Source of the DNA: Blastocatellia bacterium
GTDB taxonomy: Bacteria; Acidobacteriota; Blastocatellia; Pyrinomonadales; Pyrinomonadaceae
Length of the DNA: 41,972 nucleotides
Direction of reading: 5' to 3'
Assembly: GCA_016789145.1 (NCBI GenBank)
Contig: JAEUQI010000021.1
Location: forward strand, 1-41,972
How positions within the stretch are numbered: position 1 is the first letter of the stretch; each line of letters opens with the position of its first letter. This document shows positions 24,103 to 32,361 of this stretch, piece by piece. The notes beneath the pieces are model-generated. The model made no database searches and was not told where the DNA came from. It was given only the letters and a program-made list of their open reading frames with translations. The translations under genes were made by a program, and so were the position numbers.

Positions 24103-24191
24103 TCGTTGCCTTTGCCATGCGGCAGGACTAAAATATATCTTATAGAAACACGGCGGCGCCTGCATACGTTGGGCGGCCGAAACATAAAATT

Positions 24192-25370
24192 ATGAGCACA
24201 GCTACAGGAACAGCGTTTGAGAACGTAGGTTTGACCGTTTTGACGGAAGAAGAAGAATTATTCCGAGCGTCAGTTCGCGAATTTGCCGAGGGCGAGGTCC
24301 GCCCTCGGGTCGAAGCTATGGAACACGCGTCGAAACTTGATGCCGATCTGATCAAACAATGTTTCGAACTCGGCCTAATGGCCGTCGAATCGCCTGAGGA
24401 ATACGGCGGTGCCGGTTCGACTATCTTCAACGCCATTATTGCGATCGAAGAAATCGCACGCGTCGATGCTTCGCTGTCAGTGTTTGTCGATGTGCACAAC
24501 ACGCTCGTCACTAACGCGTTTATGCGTTGGGGCAGCGACGATCTTAAGAAAAAGTACCTGACACAAATGGCTACATCGAAGGTCGGTGCATTCGCCCTCT
24601 CCGAAGCAAGCTCAGGTTCTGACGCATTTGCATTGAAAACGCGTGCTGTTGACAAGGGCGACCACTACGAACTGAACGGCCAAAAGCTGTGGATCACCAA
24701 CGGCAACGAAGCCGAGATCTTTATCGTCTTCGCGACGATAGATCCCGACGCGGGCTACAAAGGCATTACAGCCTTCATCGTCGAAAAAGGTTTCGAAGGT
24801 TTCTCTGTCGGAAAGAAAGAGGACAAACTTGGCATTCGTGCATCATCGACCACGGAACTGATTCTCGACGGCTGCAAAGTGCCGAAGGAAAACGTCCTTG
24901 GCGAGGTCGGCAAAGGCTACAAGATCTCGATCGAGACCCTCAACGAAGGCCGCGTCGGCATCGGTGCCCAAATGCTCGGCATCGCTCAGGGCGCCTACGA
25001 AGCCGCTCTCAAATACACGCAGGAACGAGAACAATTCGGCCAGCCGATCGCAAATTTTCAAGCTGTCCAATTCCAACTCGCTGAAATGGCTCTCGAGATT
25101 GAAGCAACTCGTCTGCTCGTCTACAACGCCGCCCGTCTGAAAGATGCTGGCAAGCCATTCTTAAAAGAAGCCGCGATGGCAAAACTATACTCATCACGCT
25201 GCGCCGAGGCGGTCTCGTCGAAAGCGATCGAACTCTTCGGCGGCTATGGCTACGTAAAAGACTATCCGGTCGAGAAATTCTGGCGCGACAGCAAGATCGG
25301 CGCCATCTACGAAGGCACATCGAATATGCAGCTGCAAACGATCGCTAAGCTTGTTATGAGCGGAAAATAA
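24192..25370 (+). CDS. Acyl-CoA dehydrogenase (short/branched-chain type)
   Basis: A 392-aa FAD enzyme that oxidises acyl-CoA to trans-2-enoyl-CoA in beta-oxidation or branched-chain amino acid degradation. Conserved blocks: 'ALSEASSGSDAFALKTRA' (FAD contact), 'LWITNGNEAEIFIVFA', 'LGIRASSTTELILDGCKVP', 'EREQFGQPIANFQAVQF' and the C-terminal 'LFGGYGYVKDYPVEKFWRD'. The catalytic base is Glu in 'IYEGTSNMQL'. Length and motifs are fully usual. Electron-transfer flavoprotein genes are not in the window. The stop codon shares one base with the start of the GNAT gene (TAATG), so the two are coupled. Confidence 0.95.
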   Translation: MSTATGTAFENVGLTVLTEEEELFRASVREFAEGEVRPRVEAMEHASKLDADLIKQCFELGLMAVESPEEYGGAGSTIFNAIIAIEEIARVDASLSVFVDVHNTLVTNAFMRWGSDDLKKKYLTQMATSKVGAFALSEASSGSDAFALKTRAVDKGDHYELNGQKLWITNGNEAEIFIVFATIDPDAGYKGITAFIVEKGFEGFSVGKKEDKLGIRASSTTELILDGCKVPKENVLGEVGKGYKISIETLNEGRVGIGAQMLGIAQGAYEAALKYTQEREQFGQPIANFQAVQFQLAEMALEIEATRLLVYNAARLKDAGKPFLKEAAMAKLYSSRCAEAVSSKAIELFGGYGYVKDYPVEKFWRDSKIGAIYEGTSNMQLQTIAKLVMSGK

Positions 25371-25894
25371 TGTCCGAGATCGAAATTCGTCAAGCAACAC
25401 CTAGCGATGCAAAACTGCTTACCGATCTGTCATTCACGACGTTTTGGGATGCATTTGCGCATCATCCTAAGAACGCACCGGACGATCTGAATCATTACAT
25501 GCGGCAGGCGTTCAATCAGGAGCAGATCGCGGATGAACTCGCTGAACCCAACAACATTTTTCTCATCGCCGAGGTTGATGGCAAGCCTGCCGGCTATGCG
25601 AAATTGATAGTCCACAGCACTGAAGAAGGCATCACCGCAAATAGGCCGATCGAGCTTTCGCGGCTTTATTCGCATCAGGAATTTATCGGCAAAGGCGTTG
25701 GCCAAAACCTGATGGACGCGTGTTTCGAACGTGCCAAACAACACGACCACGATGTAATGTGGCTCGGCGTTTGGGAATACAATCCGCGAGCACAACGTTT
25801 CTACGAGAAGAACGGCTTTCGCGAAGTTGGAAAACACACATTTCAACTCGGCGAAGACCCGCAAACCGATCTGTTGATGCAGAAAGAAATATAA
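25370..25894 (+). CDS. GNAT family N-acetyltransferase
   Basis: A 174-aa GCN5-related acetyltransferase. Seen: 'IEIRQATPSDAKLLTDL' at the N-terminus, 'IAEVDGKPAGYAKLIV' (beta4), the acetyl-CoA pyrophosphate loop 'QEFIGKGVGQNLMDACFERA' (Q/RxxGxG/A type), and 'WEYNPRAQRFYEKNGFREVG' before the C-terminal strand. The substrate is unknown. It begins inside the stop of the acyl-CoA dehydrogenase gene (1-bp overlap). Confidence 0.88.
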   Translation: MSEIEIRQATPSDAKLLTDLSFTTFWDAFAHHPKNAPDDLNHYMRQAFNQEQIADELAEPNNIFLIAEVDGKPAGYAKLIVHSTEEGITANRPIELSRLYSHQEFIGKGVGQNLMDACFERAKQHDHDVMWLGVWEYNPRAQRFYEKNGFREVGKHTFQLGEDPQTDLLMQKEI

Positions 25895-25921
25895 ACGCAG
25901 AGATCGCTGAGTACGCAAAGG
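25892..25921 (+). repeat. Degenerate copy of a CGCAAAG-type intergenic repeat
   Basis: Starting at the GNAT stop codon, the sequence TAAACGCAGAG...ACGCAAAGG resembles the left arm of the hairpin repeat at 27129-27210, which also begins at a stop codon. It lacks the opposite arm. Confidence 0.35.
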
Positions 25922-26030
25922 TCTTAAGAGTTATTGCCCACGAACAATGCGAATTTACGTGAATAGAAGTCCAAAAGCATGTACTCGTGCTGATTCGAGT
26001 AGTTAGTAGGCAAGTTCCTCTTGCTCTGCG

Positions 26031-26050
26031 AACGCAGTGGCCACTGCGTT
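26031..26050. promoter_or_regulatory. Perfect 20-bp palindrome upstream of the radical SAM gene
   Basis: AACGCAGTGG and its exact reverse complement CCACTGCGTT meet without a spacer, centred at 26040/26041, 44 bp before the GTG start at 26094. It may be an operator. As a hairpin (8-bp stem, GGCC loop) it could instead end the GNAT transcript, but the T content after it is weak. A 6-bp inverted repeat TACTCG/CGAGTA lies at 25982-26001. Confidence 0.45.
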
Positions 26051-26093
26051 AACCTTCTTGTCTTTTGCTGTCTGATGCATTATCGTTGCATCT

Positions 26094-27131
26094 GTGCGAC
26101 ACATTAAGAATCCGCCAAATCCTTACAACAAACATTCCGCCGAGTACATTGGTGAGCCGCCGCCGACCAAGCTTGAGGTTTTTGAGGAAACCGCGACCAA
26201 GAAGATGATCACCAAGGCCTTCGCCTCCGATTGGGAAGGCGGCTGGCGTTACACGGTCAACTGCTATCGCGGTTGTGTTCACGGATGCACATATTGTTTT
26301 GCCCGGCAGTATCACGAGTATCTTGGTTATGGAGCCGGCACCGATTTCGAGACAAAGATCGTCGTCAAGCCAAACGCACCGCAGTTGCTCAGGCAGGAAC
26401 TAAAAAAGATGCGAGACGAGATGCCGCATCTCGATTTCTCGTTCGCGACCGATCCGTACCTTGCTCTCGAAGCCGAATATAAACTAACGCGGCAGTGCCT
26501 CCAAGTTTGTCTCGAGTTTCAAATTCCTGTCGCCGTGATCACAAAATCGCCGCTCGTAACTCGCGATCTCGATGTATTGACGAAGTTCAAAAAAGCTTCC
26601 GTTTTCTTCTCAATGCCGTTCCTAACCAAAGAAAAGTCGAATCCGTTCGAGCCATATACTCCTGTGCCTGAGGCGAGATTTCGTGCGATGAAAATGGTCG
26701 CGGACGCGGGCGTCGAGGTCGGCATAGGTATCGCTCCCGTAATTCCGGGCTACAACGAATCAGACATTCCGGGCCTGCTCGAACGTGCGAAAGAATGCGG
26801 TGCCTCGAGAGCGTTTATGTCGATGCTGCACCTCGATACCGATTCCATCGAGAACTATTTCGTTGAGAAAATGTTTGAGCGACTATCGCCGACCGCTGCG
26901 CAAAAGGTCATCAACACAATGAAACGCGAGCGCGGCGGAACGCTTCGTCACGCGACGTATAAAGACCGAATGACCGGCAAAACGGAGCAGTGGGAAGTCA
27001 CCAAGAAGCTATTCAATTTTCACGCAAAGCGTCTTGGTTTCAATGTTCGCCAACAGGTCACGGAAGATCCGTATCACACCAGCTCGAATTTCGTTGTTTC
27101 CGATCAGCCGATTCAACAGAGCCTCTTTTAA
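26094..27131 (+). CDS. Radical SAM protein (SplB/PA0069-like)
   Basis: A 345-aa radical SAM enzyme. The [4Fe-4S] motif is CxxxCxxC in 'CYRGCVHGCTYCFARQ' (about 58-73). The surrounding 'EETATKKMITKAF..DW..RYTVNCYRGC' and 'DPYLALEAEYKLTR' blocks fit the PA0069/Rv2578c subgroup related to spore photoproduct lyase. 'VITKSPLVTRDLDVL' and 'PYTPVPEARFRAM' are also typical. The reaction of this subgroup is not established; nucleic-acid related chemistry is a family guess. The frame opens with GTG at 26094, because no in-frame ATG lies before the conserved 'NPPNPYNKHS'. A 20-bp palindrome precedes it, and a long hairpin repeat begins at its stop codon. Confidence 0.87.
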   Translation: MRHIKNPPNPYNKHSAEYIGEPPPTKLEVFEETATKKMITKAFASDWEGGWRYTVNCYRGCVHGCTYCFARQYHEYLGYGAGTDFETKIVVKPNAPQLLRQELKKMRDEMPHLDFSFATDPYLALEAEYKLTRQCLQVCLEFQIPVAVITKSPLVTRDLDVLTKFKKASVFFSMPFLTKEKSNPFEPYTPVPEARFRAMKMVADAGVEVGIGIAPVIPGYNESDIPGLLERAKECGASRAFMSMLHLDTDSIENYFVEKMFERLSPTAAQKVINTMKRERGGTLRHATYKDRMTGKTEQWEVTKKLFNFHAKRLGFNVRQQVTEDPYHTSSNFVVSDQPIQQSLF

Positions 27132-27210
27132 CGTAAAGCCGCAAATTCGCCAACACGCAAAGTGAAGCAATTCCGGCTTTGCGTCTCGGCGACTTTGCGA
27201 CTTTGCGTTA
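27129..27210. repeat. Long near-palindromic hairpin repeat
   Basis: Two 34-nt arms (27129-27162 and 27177-27210) are complementary at 29 of 34 positions around a 14-nt loop. The arms contain repeated CGCAAAG units. The left arm starts with the TAA stop of the radical SAM gene, and the right arm ends 10 bp before the TPR gene. The shape fits a REP/MITE-like intergenic element. It may also act as a transcript-end hairpin. Confidence 0.75.
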
Positions 27211-27220
27211 GAATCACGTC

Positions 27221-27541
27221 ATGGAAGATCGTATCTCAGTTTTTGAACAGATGTTGGCAGAAGATGCCGGAAACTCGTTGGTAATGTTCGGGCTAGCCAA
27301 GGAATACGAAAAGCTCGGCGAACACACTAAGGTCATCGCACTACTCGAGGAATATCTCGAAGGCTTTGATGACGAAGGCAATGCGTACGGTGTTCTCGCT
27401 AATGCATATTTACAAAATGGCGACCGCGAAAAAGCTATCGAAACGTACGAGCGCGGCATCGAGGTTGCGCTTACACACGGTCATCCTTCGATGGCGAACG
27501 AATTTAAGATGACGCTTGAAATGGACCTCGCGGATCAATAG
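27221..27541 (+). CDS. Small TPR protein
   Basis: A 106-aa cytoplasmic protein built from about two and a half tetratricopeptide repeats ('SLVMFGLAKEYEKLGEHTKV', 'NAYGVLANAYLQNGDREKA' and the partial 'IETYERGIEVALTHG'). No signal peptide. Role unknown, presumably a protein-contact adaptor. The ATG directly follows the hairpin repeat. Its end overlaps the convergent membrane protein gene by 7 bp. Confidence 0.75.
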   Translation: MEDRISVFEQMLAEDAGNSLVMFGLAKEYEKLGEHTKVIALLEEYLEGFDDEGNAYGVLANAYLQNGDREKAIETYERGIEVALTHGHPSMANEFKMTLEMDLADQ

Positions 27542-28002
27542 TCCCACCAGATCCCATATGCCTTGCCGCCCGATTCTTGGCCTCGCAGCCATGTGTTCAG
27601 CCGGACGAATAGCGAATTCGCAGGCCATAGCATCGCAAAGAAAAGATACGCGGAGATCACAACCAACAACGTGGGAAGAGCAATTAGTAGCGTATAGATC
27701 AAGTACCACTCAACCAGTACGAACCCGAGCGTGATACCGAAAAGTCCAACTAGGAACGAACTAATTGCACAGAGTAATGCGTATCTGATCGCGATCATTG
27801 CCCAACGACTGTCATTATAGAAAGCACGAATGTCGGAGCCATGAAAAGGCAAGAATGCCGCTCCGACTATCATTGTCGCTATCGGACGCTGGACTATCGC
27901 ACCGACAGCCATTAGCAGCATTAGGCTGCCGACGATGCTGCCGACCACCGAACCGATCAGCCAAAGGAATAGGTTCTTAAAGAACTGAATGATCGCTTTC
28001 AT
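27535..28002 (-). CDS. Membrane protein, unknown function
   Basis: A 155-aa protein with about four transmembrane segments (about 8-40 with a Gly-rich 'GSVVGSIVGSLMLLM', then about 68-85, 88-105 and 108-128). It ends in a hydrophilic 'ESGGKAYGIWWDY' tail. I recognise no family. It lies 18 bp downstream of the cyclophilin gene on the same strand and is probably co-transcribed with it. Confidence 0.65.
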   Translation of the reverse strand: MKAIIQFFKNLFLWLIGSVVGSIVGSLMLLMAVGAIVQRPIATMIVGAAFLPFHGSDIRAFYNDSRWAMIAIRYALLCAISSFLVGLFGITLGFVLVEWYLIYTLLIALPTLLVVISAYLFFAMLWPANSLFVRLNTWLRGQESGGKAYGIWWDY

Positions 28003-28020
28003 CGAAGGATGTCGAGGTAG

Positions 28021-28668
28021 TTACTGAGCGCACGCGACGATCTTAGCCGTCTTTAATCTAACGGGCTTCTCAGGCTTTTCCTCAGTAACCGGAGCCTTGT
28101 TAATTGCGTCGACGACGTCCATACCTTTTGTAACACGGCCAAAGGCGGCGAATTTGTTATCAAGATAACTCGCGGTTTCGAGCAGTATAAAGAAATCGGT
28201 CGTGGCCGAGTTTGGCTCATCAGTCTTCGCCATAGAAAGGATACCGCGTTCGTGGCGAATGGAGTTCGGTTCATCGATCAGCTGGCGCCGAGCTCGGTTT
28301 CCCATCGTCTTTGTTATCGGCGTCGTTCGGGTCCAGGCGTTGCCGCCTTGGATCACAAATCCGGGAACAACGCGGCTGAACGTTGTAGTGTCGAAAAATC
28401 CTGTAGCGACAAGATTAAGAAAATTGCGAACGGTTTCCGGAGCGCTTTCGGGAAAAAGCTCAATGTCGATCACGCCATATTCCGTGTCGAGCGAAACACA
28501 TTTTGATGCCATTTCGGCAACCTTCGCAGTGTCGTACGGTTCCGCCGCAGGCGTCGGTGTTGGTCTAGTGTTGGCCTTAGGTTGGGGCGTCGGAGTTGGT
28601 GTCTGCGAAAACAGAACGCCGCCCTGAAAGGCAACAACAAATGCAATACTGACTACAAACTTTAACAT
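28021..28668 (-). CDS. Periplasmic cyclophilin-type peptidyl-prolyl isomerase
   Basis: A 215-aa exported enzyme that speeds cis-trans isomerisation of prolyl bonds. Signal peptide (about 1-21, 'GGVLFSQ'), a Pro-Thr linker ('TPTPTPQPKANTRPTPTP', about 22-40) and a cyclophilin domain (about 55-213). Conserved blocks are 'APETVRNFLNLVATGFFD', 'TTFSRVVPGFVIQGGN' with the catalytic Arg, 'RGILSMAKTDEPNSATTDFF' and 'FAAFGRVTKGMDVVDAI'. It is the second cyclophilin of the window, besides the HEAT fusion near 34 kb. It is divergent from the M1 peptidase gene. Confidence 0.93.
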   Translation of the reverse strand: MLKFVVSIAFVVAFQGGVLFSQTPTPTPQPKANTRPTPTPAAEPYDTAKVAEMASKCVSLDTEYGVIDIELFPESAPETVRNFLNLVATGFFDTTTFSRVVPGFVIQGGNAWTRTTPITKTMGNRARRQLIDEPNSIRHERGILSMAKTDEPNSATTDFFILLETASYLDNKFAAFGRVTKGMDVVDAINKAPVTEEKPEKPVRLKTAKIVACAQ

Positions 28669-28731
28669 CGCATCAAATTTACTGTATTTTGACTGTATAG
28701 AACAAGATACGAACAGTTGAGGTTTTTACAT

Positions 28732-30414
28732 ATGATGAAACAGATCGTTGCGATTTTGCTGCTCGCGACCGCAGCCTTTGCTCAGCGAGAACTCGGCGTC
28801 AGGCCGACAGAGACCGGTGGGCCGCTTATGTTCGAGCAGGCTGTTTTCGATGTAACCGATTATGAGATCGACGTGAAGGTCGATACGAAGGAGCGCTCGA
28901 TAGTCGGCGATACGCTGATGAATGCACGGATCGTTATTCCGACCAATGTCATTGTCCTCGACCTCGACACGACATTCACGGTTTCATCGATCGAAAATTG
29001 GATGGACAAGGTCAAATGGGAACGCCGCGGTGCAAAGTTGTGGATATGGTTCCCGCAAACACTTCAGAACGGTGAACTGATCGCCATTCGAACAAAGTAC
29101 AGCGGCAAACCACGCGTAGCTCCACGAGCACCGTGGATCGGCGGATTTATGTGGGAAAAAACGCCGAGTGGTGCCGATTGGGTTTCGATCGCCTTGCAGA
29201 ACGACGGAGCCGATCTGTATTTCCCCGTAAAAGATCATCCTTCAGACAAGGTCGAAACGGCTTCAATGTTGATCACGGTTCCCGATCCGCTAGTCGTCGC
29301 CGCTCCGGGCGTTCTCGATTCGGTCATCAAAAATAAGGACAAGACCTCGACCTACAAATGGGAAGTCAAGAATCCAATCCCGAACTACTCGCTTGTTTTC
29401 AACGCGGCACCGTACCGCGTGATCAAAGATTCAGTCAAGAGCATTACGGGCGAAATGATCCCGATCGAGTTTTACATTTTGCCCGAAAGCTACGATAACG
29501 GGGCGAAACTGATCGCTGAAACCAAGAAATACAACGCGTTTTACGAAAAGTATCTAGGACCGTTTCCTTGGCGTTCGCAGAAGTTGGGAATTGCCGAAAC
29601 GCCGCATTTGGGTATGGAACATTCGACGATGTTGGCATACGGTAACAAGTTCAATTTCAACGAGGACGGCCTCGATTGGCTGCAGCTACACGAATTCGGC
29701 CACGAATGGTGGGCAAATCTTGTTACGGCAAGCGATTGGCGTGATTTTTGGATACACGAAGGCTTTCAGTCATTCATGGACACGCTCTATATAGAGGAAA
29801 CCAAGGGCAAGGCCGCCTATCTAACGGCAATGAAGAACCGAGCTCGCGGATTCAAAAACAAACAGCCCGTCGCACCTCGCGAACCGAAGATCGCCTACCA
29901 GGTCTATATGTCCGAGCCTGATTACCTAAATTCCGACGGCGACATCTATGGCAAAGGTGCGTATTTCCTGCACACTCTCAGGTATTATGTCGGCGACGAA
30001 GCATTCTTTAAGGCACTGCGGCGGATGGCATATCCCGACAAGGAAATGGAGAAAAAAACAGACGGCAGCCAAACACGCCTCGTCAACACAGACGATTTCT
30101 TAACCATCGCCGAGGCTGAATCGGGCAAGAAGCTCGGTTGGCTTTTCGAAATGTATCTGCGACAGCCAAAACTGCCGAAGCTTACAATGATGGTGTCAGG
30201 GCCGGCGGATGGCAGCGCGACGACGCTTCCACGTCAGATGATACTCCGCTGGGAGACGCCGAATAACATGCCCTTCCCGATGCCCGTCGATGTTACATAC
30301 AATGGCAAAACCGAGCGAGTCGAAATGAAAGACGGCACGGCGACCATTACATTTATCGGCGCGATGCCGGTCATTGATCCCGACGGTTGGGTGTTAATAG
30401 AATTACCAAAATAG
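28732..30414 (+). CDS. Secreted M1-family metallopeptidase
   Basis: A 560-aa exported zinc aminopeptidase-like protein. After a signal peptide (about 1-17, 'ATAAFAQ') comes the M1 N-terminal beta domain (about 30-240), then the thermolysin-like catalytic domain. The zinc site is HEFGHEWW with the third ligand Glu 19 residues after the second His, in 'FWIHEGFQSFMDTLYIEE'. The exopeptidase motif GxMEN reads GMEHSTM, so the conserved Asn is His, a change seen in some M1 relatives. The C-terminal helical domain of larger M1 enzymes is reduced. GAGG is placed about nine bases before the ATG at 28732. Divergent from the cyclophilin gene and convergent with DUF2383. Confidence 0.92.
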   Translation: MMKQIVAILLLATAAFAQRELGVRPTETGGPLMFEQAVFDVTDYEIDVKVDTKERSIVGDTLMNARIVIPTNVIVLDLDTTFTVSSIENWMDKVKWERRGAKLWIWFPQTLQNGELIAIRTKYSGKPRVAPRAPWIGGFMWEKTPSGADWVSIALQNDGADLYFPVKDHPSDKVETASMLITVPDPLVVAAPGVLDSVIKNKDKTSTYKWEVKNPIPNYSLVFNAAPYRVIKDSVKSITGEMIPIEFYILPESYDNGAKLIAETKKYNAFYEKYLGPFPWRSQKLGIAETPHLGMEHSTMLAYGNKFNFNEDGLDWLQLHEFGHEWWANLVTASDWRDFWIHEGFQSFMDTLYIEETKGKAAYLTAMKNRARGFKNKQPVAPREPKIAYQVYMSEPDYLNSDGDIYGKGAYFLHTLRYYVGDEAFFKALRRMAYPDKEMEKKTDGSQTRLVNTDDFLTIAEAESGKKLGWLFEMYLRQPKLPKLTMMVSGPADGSATTLPRQMILRWETPNNMPFPMPVDVTYNGKTERVEMKDGTATITFIGAMPVIDPDGWVLIELPK

Positions 30415-30416
30415 AC

Positions 30417-30440
30417 CACGGCGGAACGTTATCCACCGTG
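30417..30440. terminator. Hairpin between convergent genes
   Basis: CACGGCGG (30417-30424) and CCACCGTG (30433-30440) pair at seven of eight positions with an 8-nt loop, directly after the M1 peptidase stop. There is no T-run, so termination is unproven. Confidence 0.3.
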
Positions 30441-30464
30441 ATCTATTCAATTTAGGACCCGTCT

Positions 30465-30995
30465 TTAGAAGCCGTCAGATCGCGAGTTGTACTGGTCTCT
30501 TAGAGAACGGATGCGGTTGTGTGCTGCCGTCACAGCGTGTGCCTGCTCGGCAATGATATCGGCGATGTTTGCCGGTAGTGCTGCCTCAACCGCATCTTTA
30601 TACGCATCCTTAGCAGCATCCTCACCACGTTCGCACTCGTTGAGGATCGAGCTCGCATCTTTGCCGGTAACTGCTGATTTCAGATCCATCCAGCCGCGGT
30701 GAAGAGATCCAAGAACTGTACTTTTAGTCTCGGGGTCACCGCCAAGTGAACGAACACTCGCCTGTAGAATACCGGCGAACTCAGATCTCTGTTGAGAAGA
30801 TTCGTAGAAGGTCTTCTTTAGTTCAGCATCTTCAACGCCTTCGGCTGCATTCTTGAACCCTTCCTGACCGTCCTTACAGATCTCGATCAATCCGTTGAGT
30901 CTTGAGATGACATCGTCATTACCCTCGATCGCAGCCGTTTCGTCAGAAAATTGTTCAGCTCGGGCTGTGCCAGTCGTTTCATAATCTATGTTCAT
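30465..30995 (-). CDS. DUF2383 / PA2169-type four-helix-bundle protein
   Basis: A 176-aa, all-helical, cytoplasmic protein of the PA2169/DUF2383 family (ferritin-like four-helix bundle). Typical blocks are 'VISRLNGLIEICKDGQEGFK', 'KTFYESSQQRSEFAGILQ', 'GSLHRGWMDLKSAVTG' and 'ILNECERGEDAAKDAYKDAV'. Metal-ligand residues of true ferritins are not obvious. Family members are often linked to stress or stationary-phase genes, but the function is not established. GGAGG seven bases before the ATG at 30995 decides the start against an ATG at 31019. A small GTGGC-CTAT-GCCAC dyad lies upstream at 31021-31034. Confidence 0.85.
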   Translation of the reverse strand: MNIDYETTGTARAEQFSDETAAIEGNDDVISRLNGLIEICKDGQEGFKNAAEGVEDAELKKTFYESSQQRSEFAGILQASVRSLGGDPETKSTVLGSLHRGWMDLKSAVTGKDASSILNECERGEDAAKDAYKDAVEAALPANIADIIAEQAHAVTAAHNRIRSLRDQYNSRSDGF

Positions 30996-31201
30996 ATTAT
31001 TTCCTCCGAGTTTTATCATCGTGGCCTATGCCACGTATCAAATGTTAATTGATGCGAGGAAATAGTAATGTCAGGTAGCGAACAAAGAGCGTAAGCGGAC
31101 TTTGCAATTTGCGAAACTCTATCGAGCCTAGATTCGGTGTAACCTAGTATTCACGTTGGAGCCCGTGCAAAGAAATAGAGGTTGCGTTCATCATATAGCT
31201 A

Positions 31202-32320
31202 ATGACTAGAAGTCTGCGGAAAATGCCTTGTCTCCTGTCGTTCGTGCTCCTTGCATTGCTGGGAAGCCAGAGTTTGGCCCAAAGTGGCCGTGTCACGCCG
31301 ACGCCGACGCCCGAAGAACCGATCAAGGTTGAGACTGAGGAGATAAAGCTGAACGTGCTTGCATTCGATTCGCAGGGGCGTTTCTTCAAGGATGTTTCAG
31401 CGAACGATCTTGTTATCACCGAGAACGACATACTGCATCAGCCTGCTAGTGTTCGCCGAATTCCCGCAAATGTTCTCATTGTCTTAGACACCGGCGGCGA
31501 GATGCGATATCTCAAAAGCCTCGACAAAACGCGTCAGGTTGCCAGGGCTCTCATCGGTGCTCTCGGTGCAGAAGACAATGTTGCGATAATGCAATACGCC
31601 GACACTGCGGAGCTGATCGATGAATTTACCAATGACCGAAGGCGCACGCTCGACGCCATAATGAAACGTACTAAGTTCGGTCGCGGCTCGGCGTTGATCG
31701 AAGCTGTGACGATGGCAACCGACATGCTTCGCAATCTGCCGGTAGACAATCGCCATCTCGTTTTCATCACCGACGGCACCGACGGTCGTAACCGAAGCAG
31801 TGCAAGGTTTGATGCATTTCAAAAGTTGATGGCAACCGACATTAGCGTTCATGTCTTTAGTTATACATCGATGGAATCGACCGATATCGAACCGCGAACT
31901 AAAGGCATTTCCAAATCGCCGCCGCCAAAAGCGATGCCGGACGAAGTTGCCAAACAACTGCCAAATGGCGCTCGCGACGTTGCGACCGCGCCAAAGATGG
32001 TGACCATAAACACTGACCGCACCTTCATACGAAGCATGAAGGCCCGCAAAGCTTCGCTCGATGTTGCCGAGGCCGAGTTGCGAAAGTTGGCTGACAGCAC
32101 GAACGGTGAATTCATCTTGCCAACATCAGTCGACGAGATGATCGAAAAGGCACCGCTTGTCGCTCGAATGATCGACTCGGCATACGTCGTTACATACGTG
32201 CCGAAAGTGCCCATTGTAGCAACTCGAGGACTTGCAGAACGAAAGATCGAGGTCACGTCAAAGCGTCCAGGTCTTGAAGTTCAGGCACGGCGTCGGTTGT
32301 TGGTACAGGAAACCAAATAG
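31202..32320 (+). CDS. Secreted VWA-domain protein (acidobacterial VWFA-related type)
   Basis: A 372-aa exported protein: signal peptide (about 10-27, 'GSQSLAQS'), a 'TPTPTPEEP' linker, a short beta region ('NVLAFDSQGRFFKDVSANDL') and a von Willebrand factor A domain (about 90-345). This architecture fits the acidobacterial VWFA-related family (TIGR03436). The metal-binding MIDAS normally reads DxSxS; here it is D96-T-G-G-E100, so the two Ser are lost and metal-dependent ligand binding may be absent or altered. 'VFITDGTDGRNRSS' keeps the later MIDAS Asp. Its stop codon lies one base before the -35 box of the Fur-family gene, which is thus independently transcribed. Confidence 0.87.
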   Translation: MTRSLRKMPCLLSFVLLALLGSQSLAQSGRVTPTPTPEEPIKVETEEIKLNVLAFDSQGRFFKDVSANDLVITENDILHQPASVRRIPANVLIVLDTGGEMRYLKSLDKTRQVARALIGALGAEDNVAIMQYADTAELIDEFTNDRRRTLDAIMKRTKFGRGSALIEAVTMATDMLRNLPVDNRHLVFITDGTDGRNRSSARFDAFQKLMATDISVHVFSYTSMESTDIEPRTKGISKSPPPKAMPDEVAKQLPNGARDVATAPKMVTINTDRTFIRSMKARKASLDVAEAELRKLADSTNGEFILPTSVDEMIEKAPLVARMIDSAYVVTYVPKVPIVATRGLAERKIEVTSKRPGLEVQARRRLLVQETK

Positions 32321-32321
32321 C

Positions 32322-32352
32322 TTGACAGTGTTTACAATTAGAATTATTCTAA
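32322..32352 (+). promoter_or_regulatory. Promoter with overlapping Per/Fur-type box, fur-family gene
   Basis: A perfect -35 TTGACA (32322-32327) and a -10 TATTCT (32345-32350) are 17 bp apart. A perfect 7-1-7 palindrome TTAGAAT-T-ATTCTAA (32338-32352) covers the spacer end and the -10; it equals the PerR box consensus TTATAATnATTATAA at 12 of 14 defined positions. A transcript would start near 32357, about five bases before the ATG, so the mRNA is nearly leaderless. Autorepression by the encoded regulator is the natural reading. Confidence 0.75.
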
Positions 32353-32361
32353 TTTGTAAGT

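Noticed and set aside
30427..30435. Possible DnaA box (TTATCCACC-like) after the M1 peptidase gene
   Set aside because: It is a single inexact copy inside a hairpin, without clustering or an origin-type gene context.
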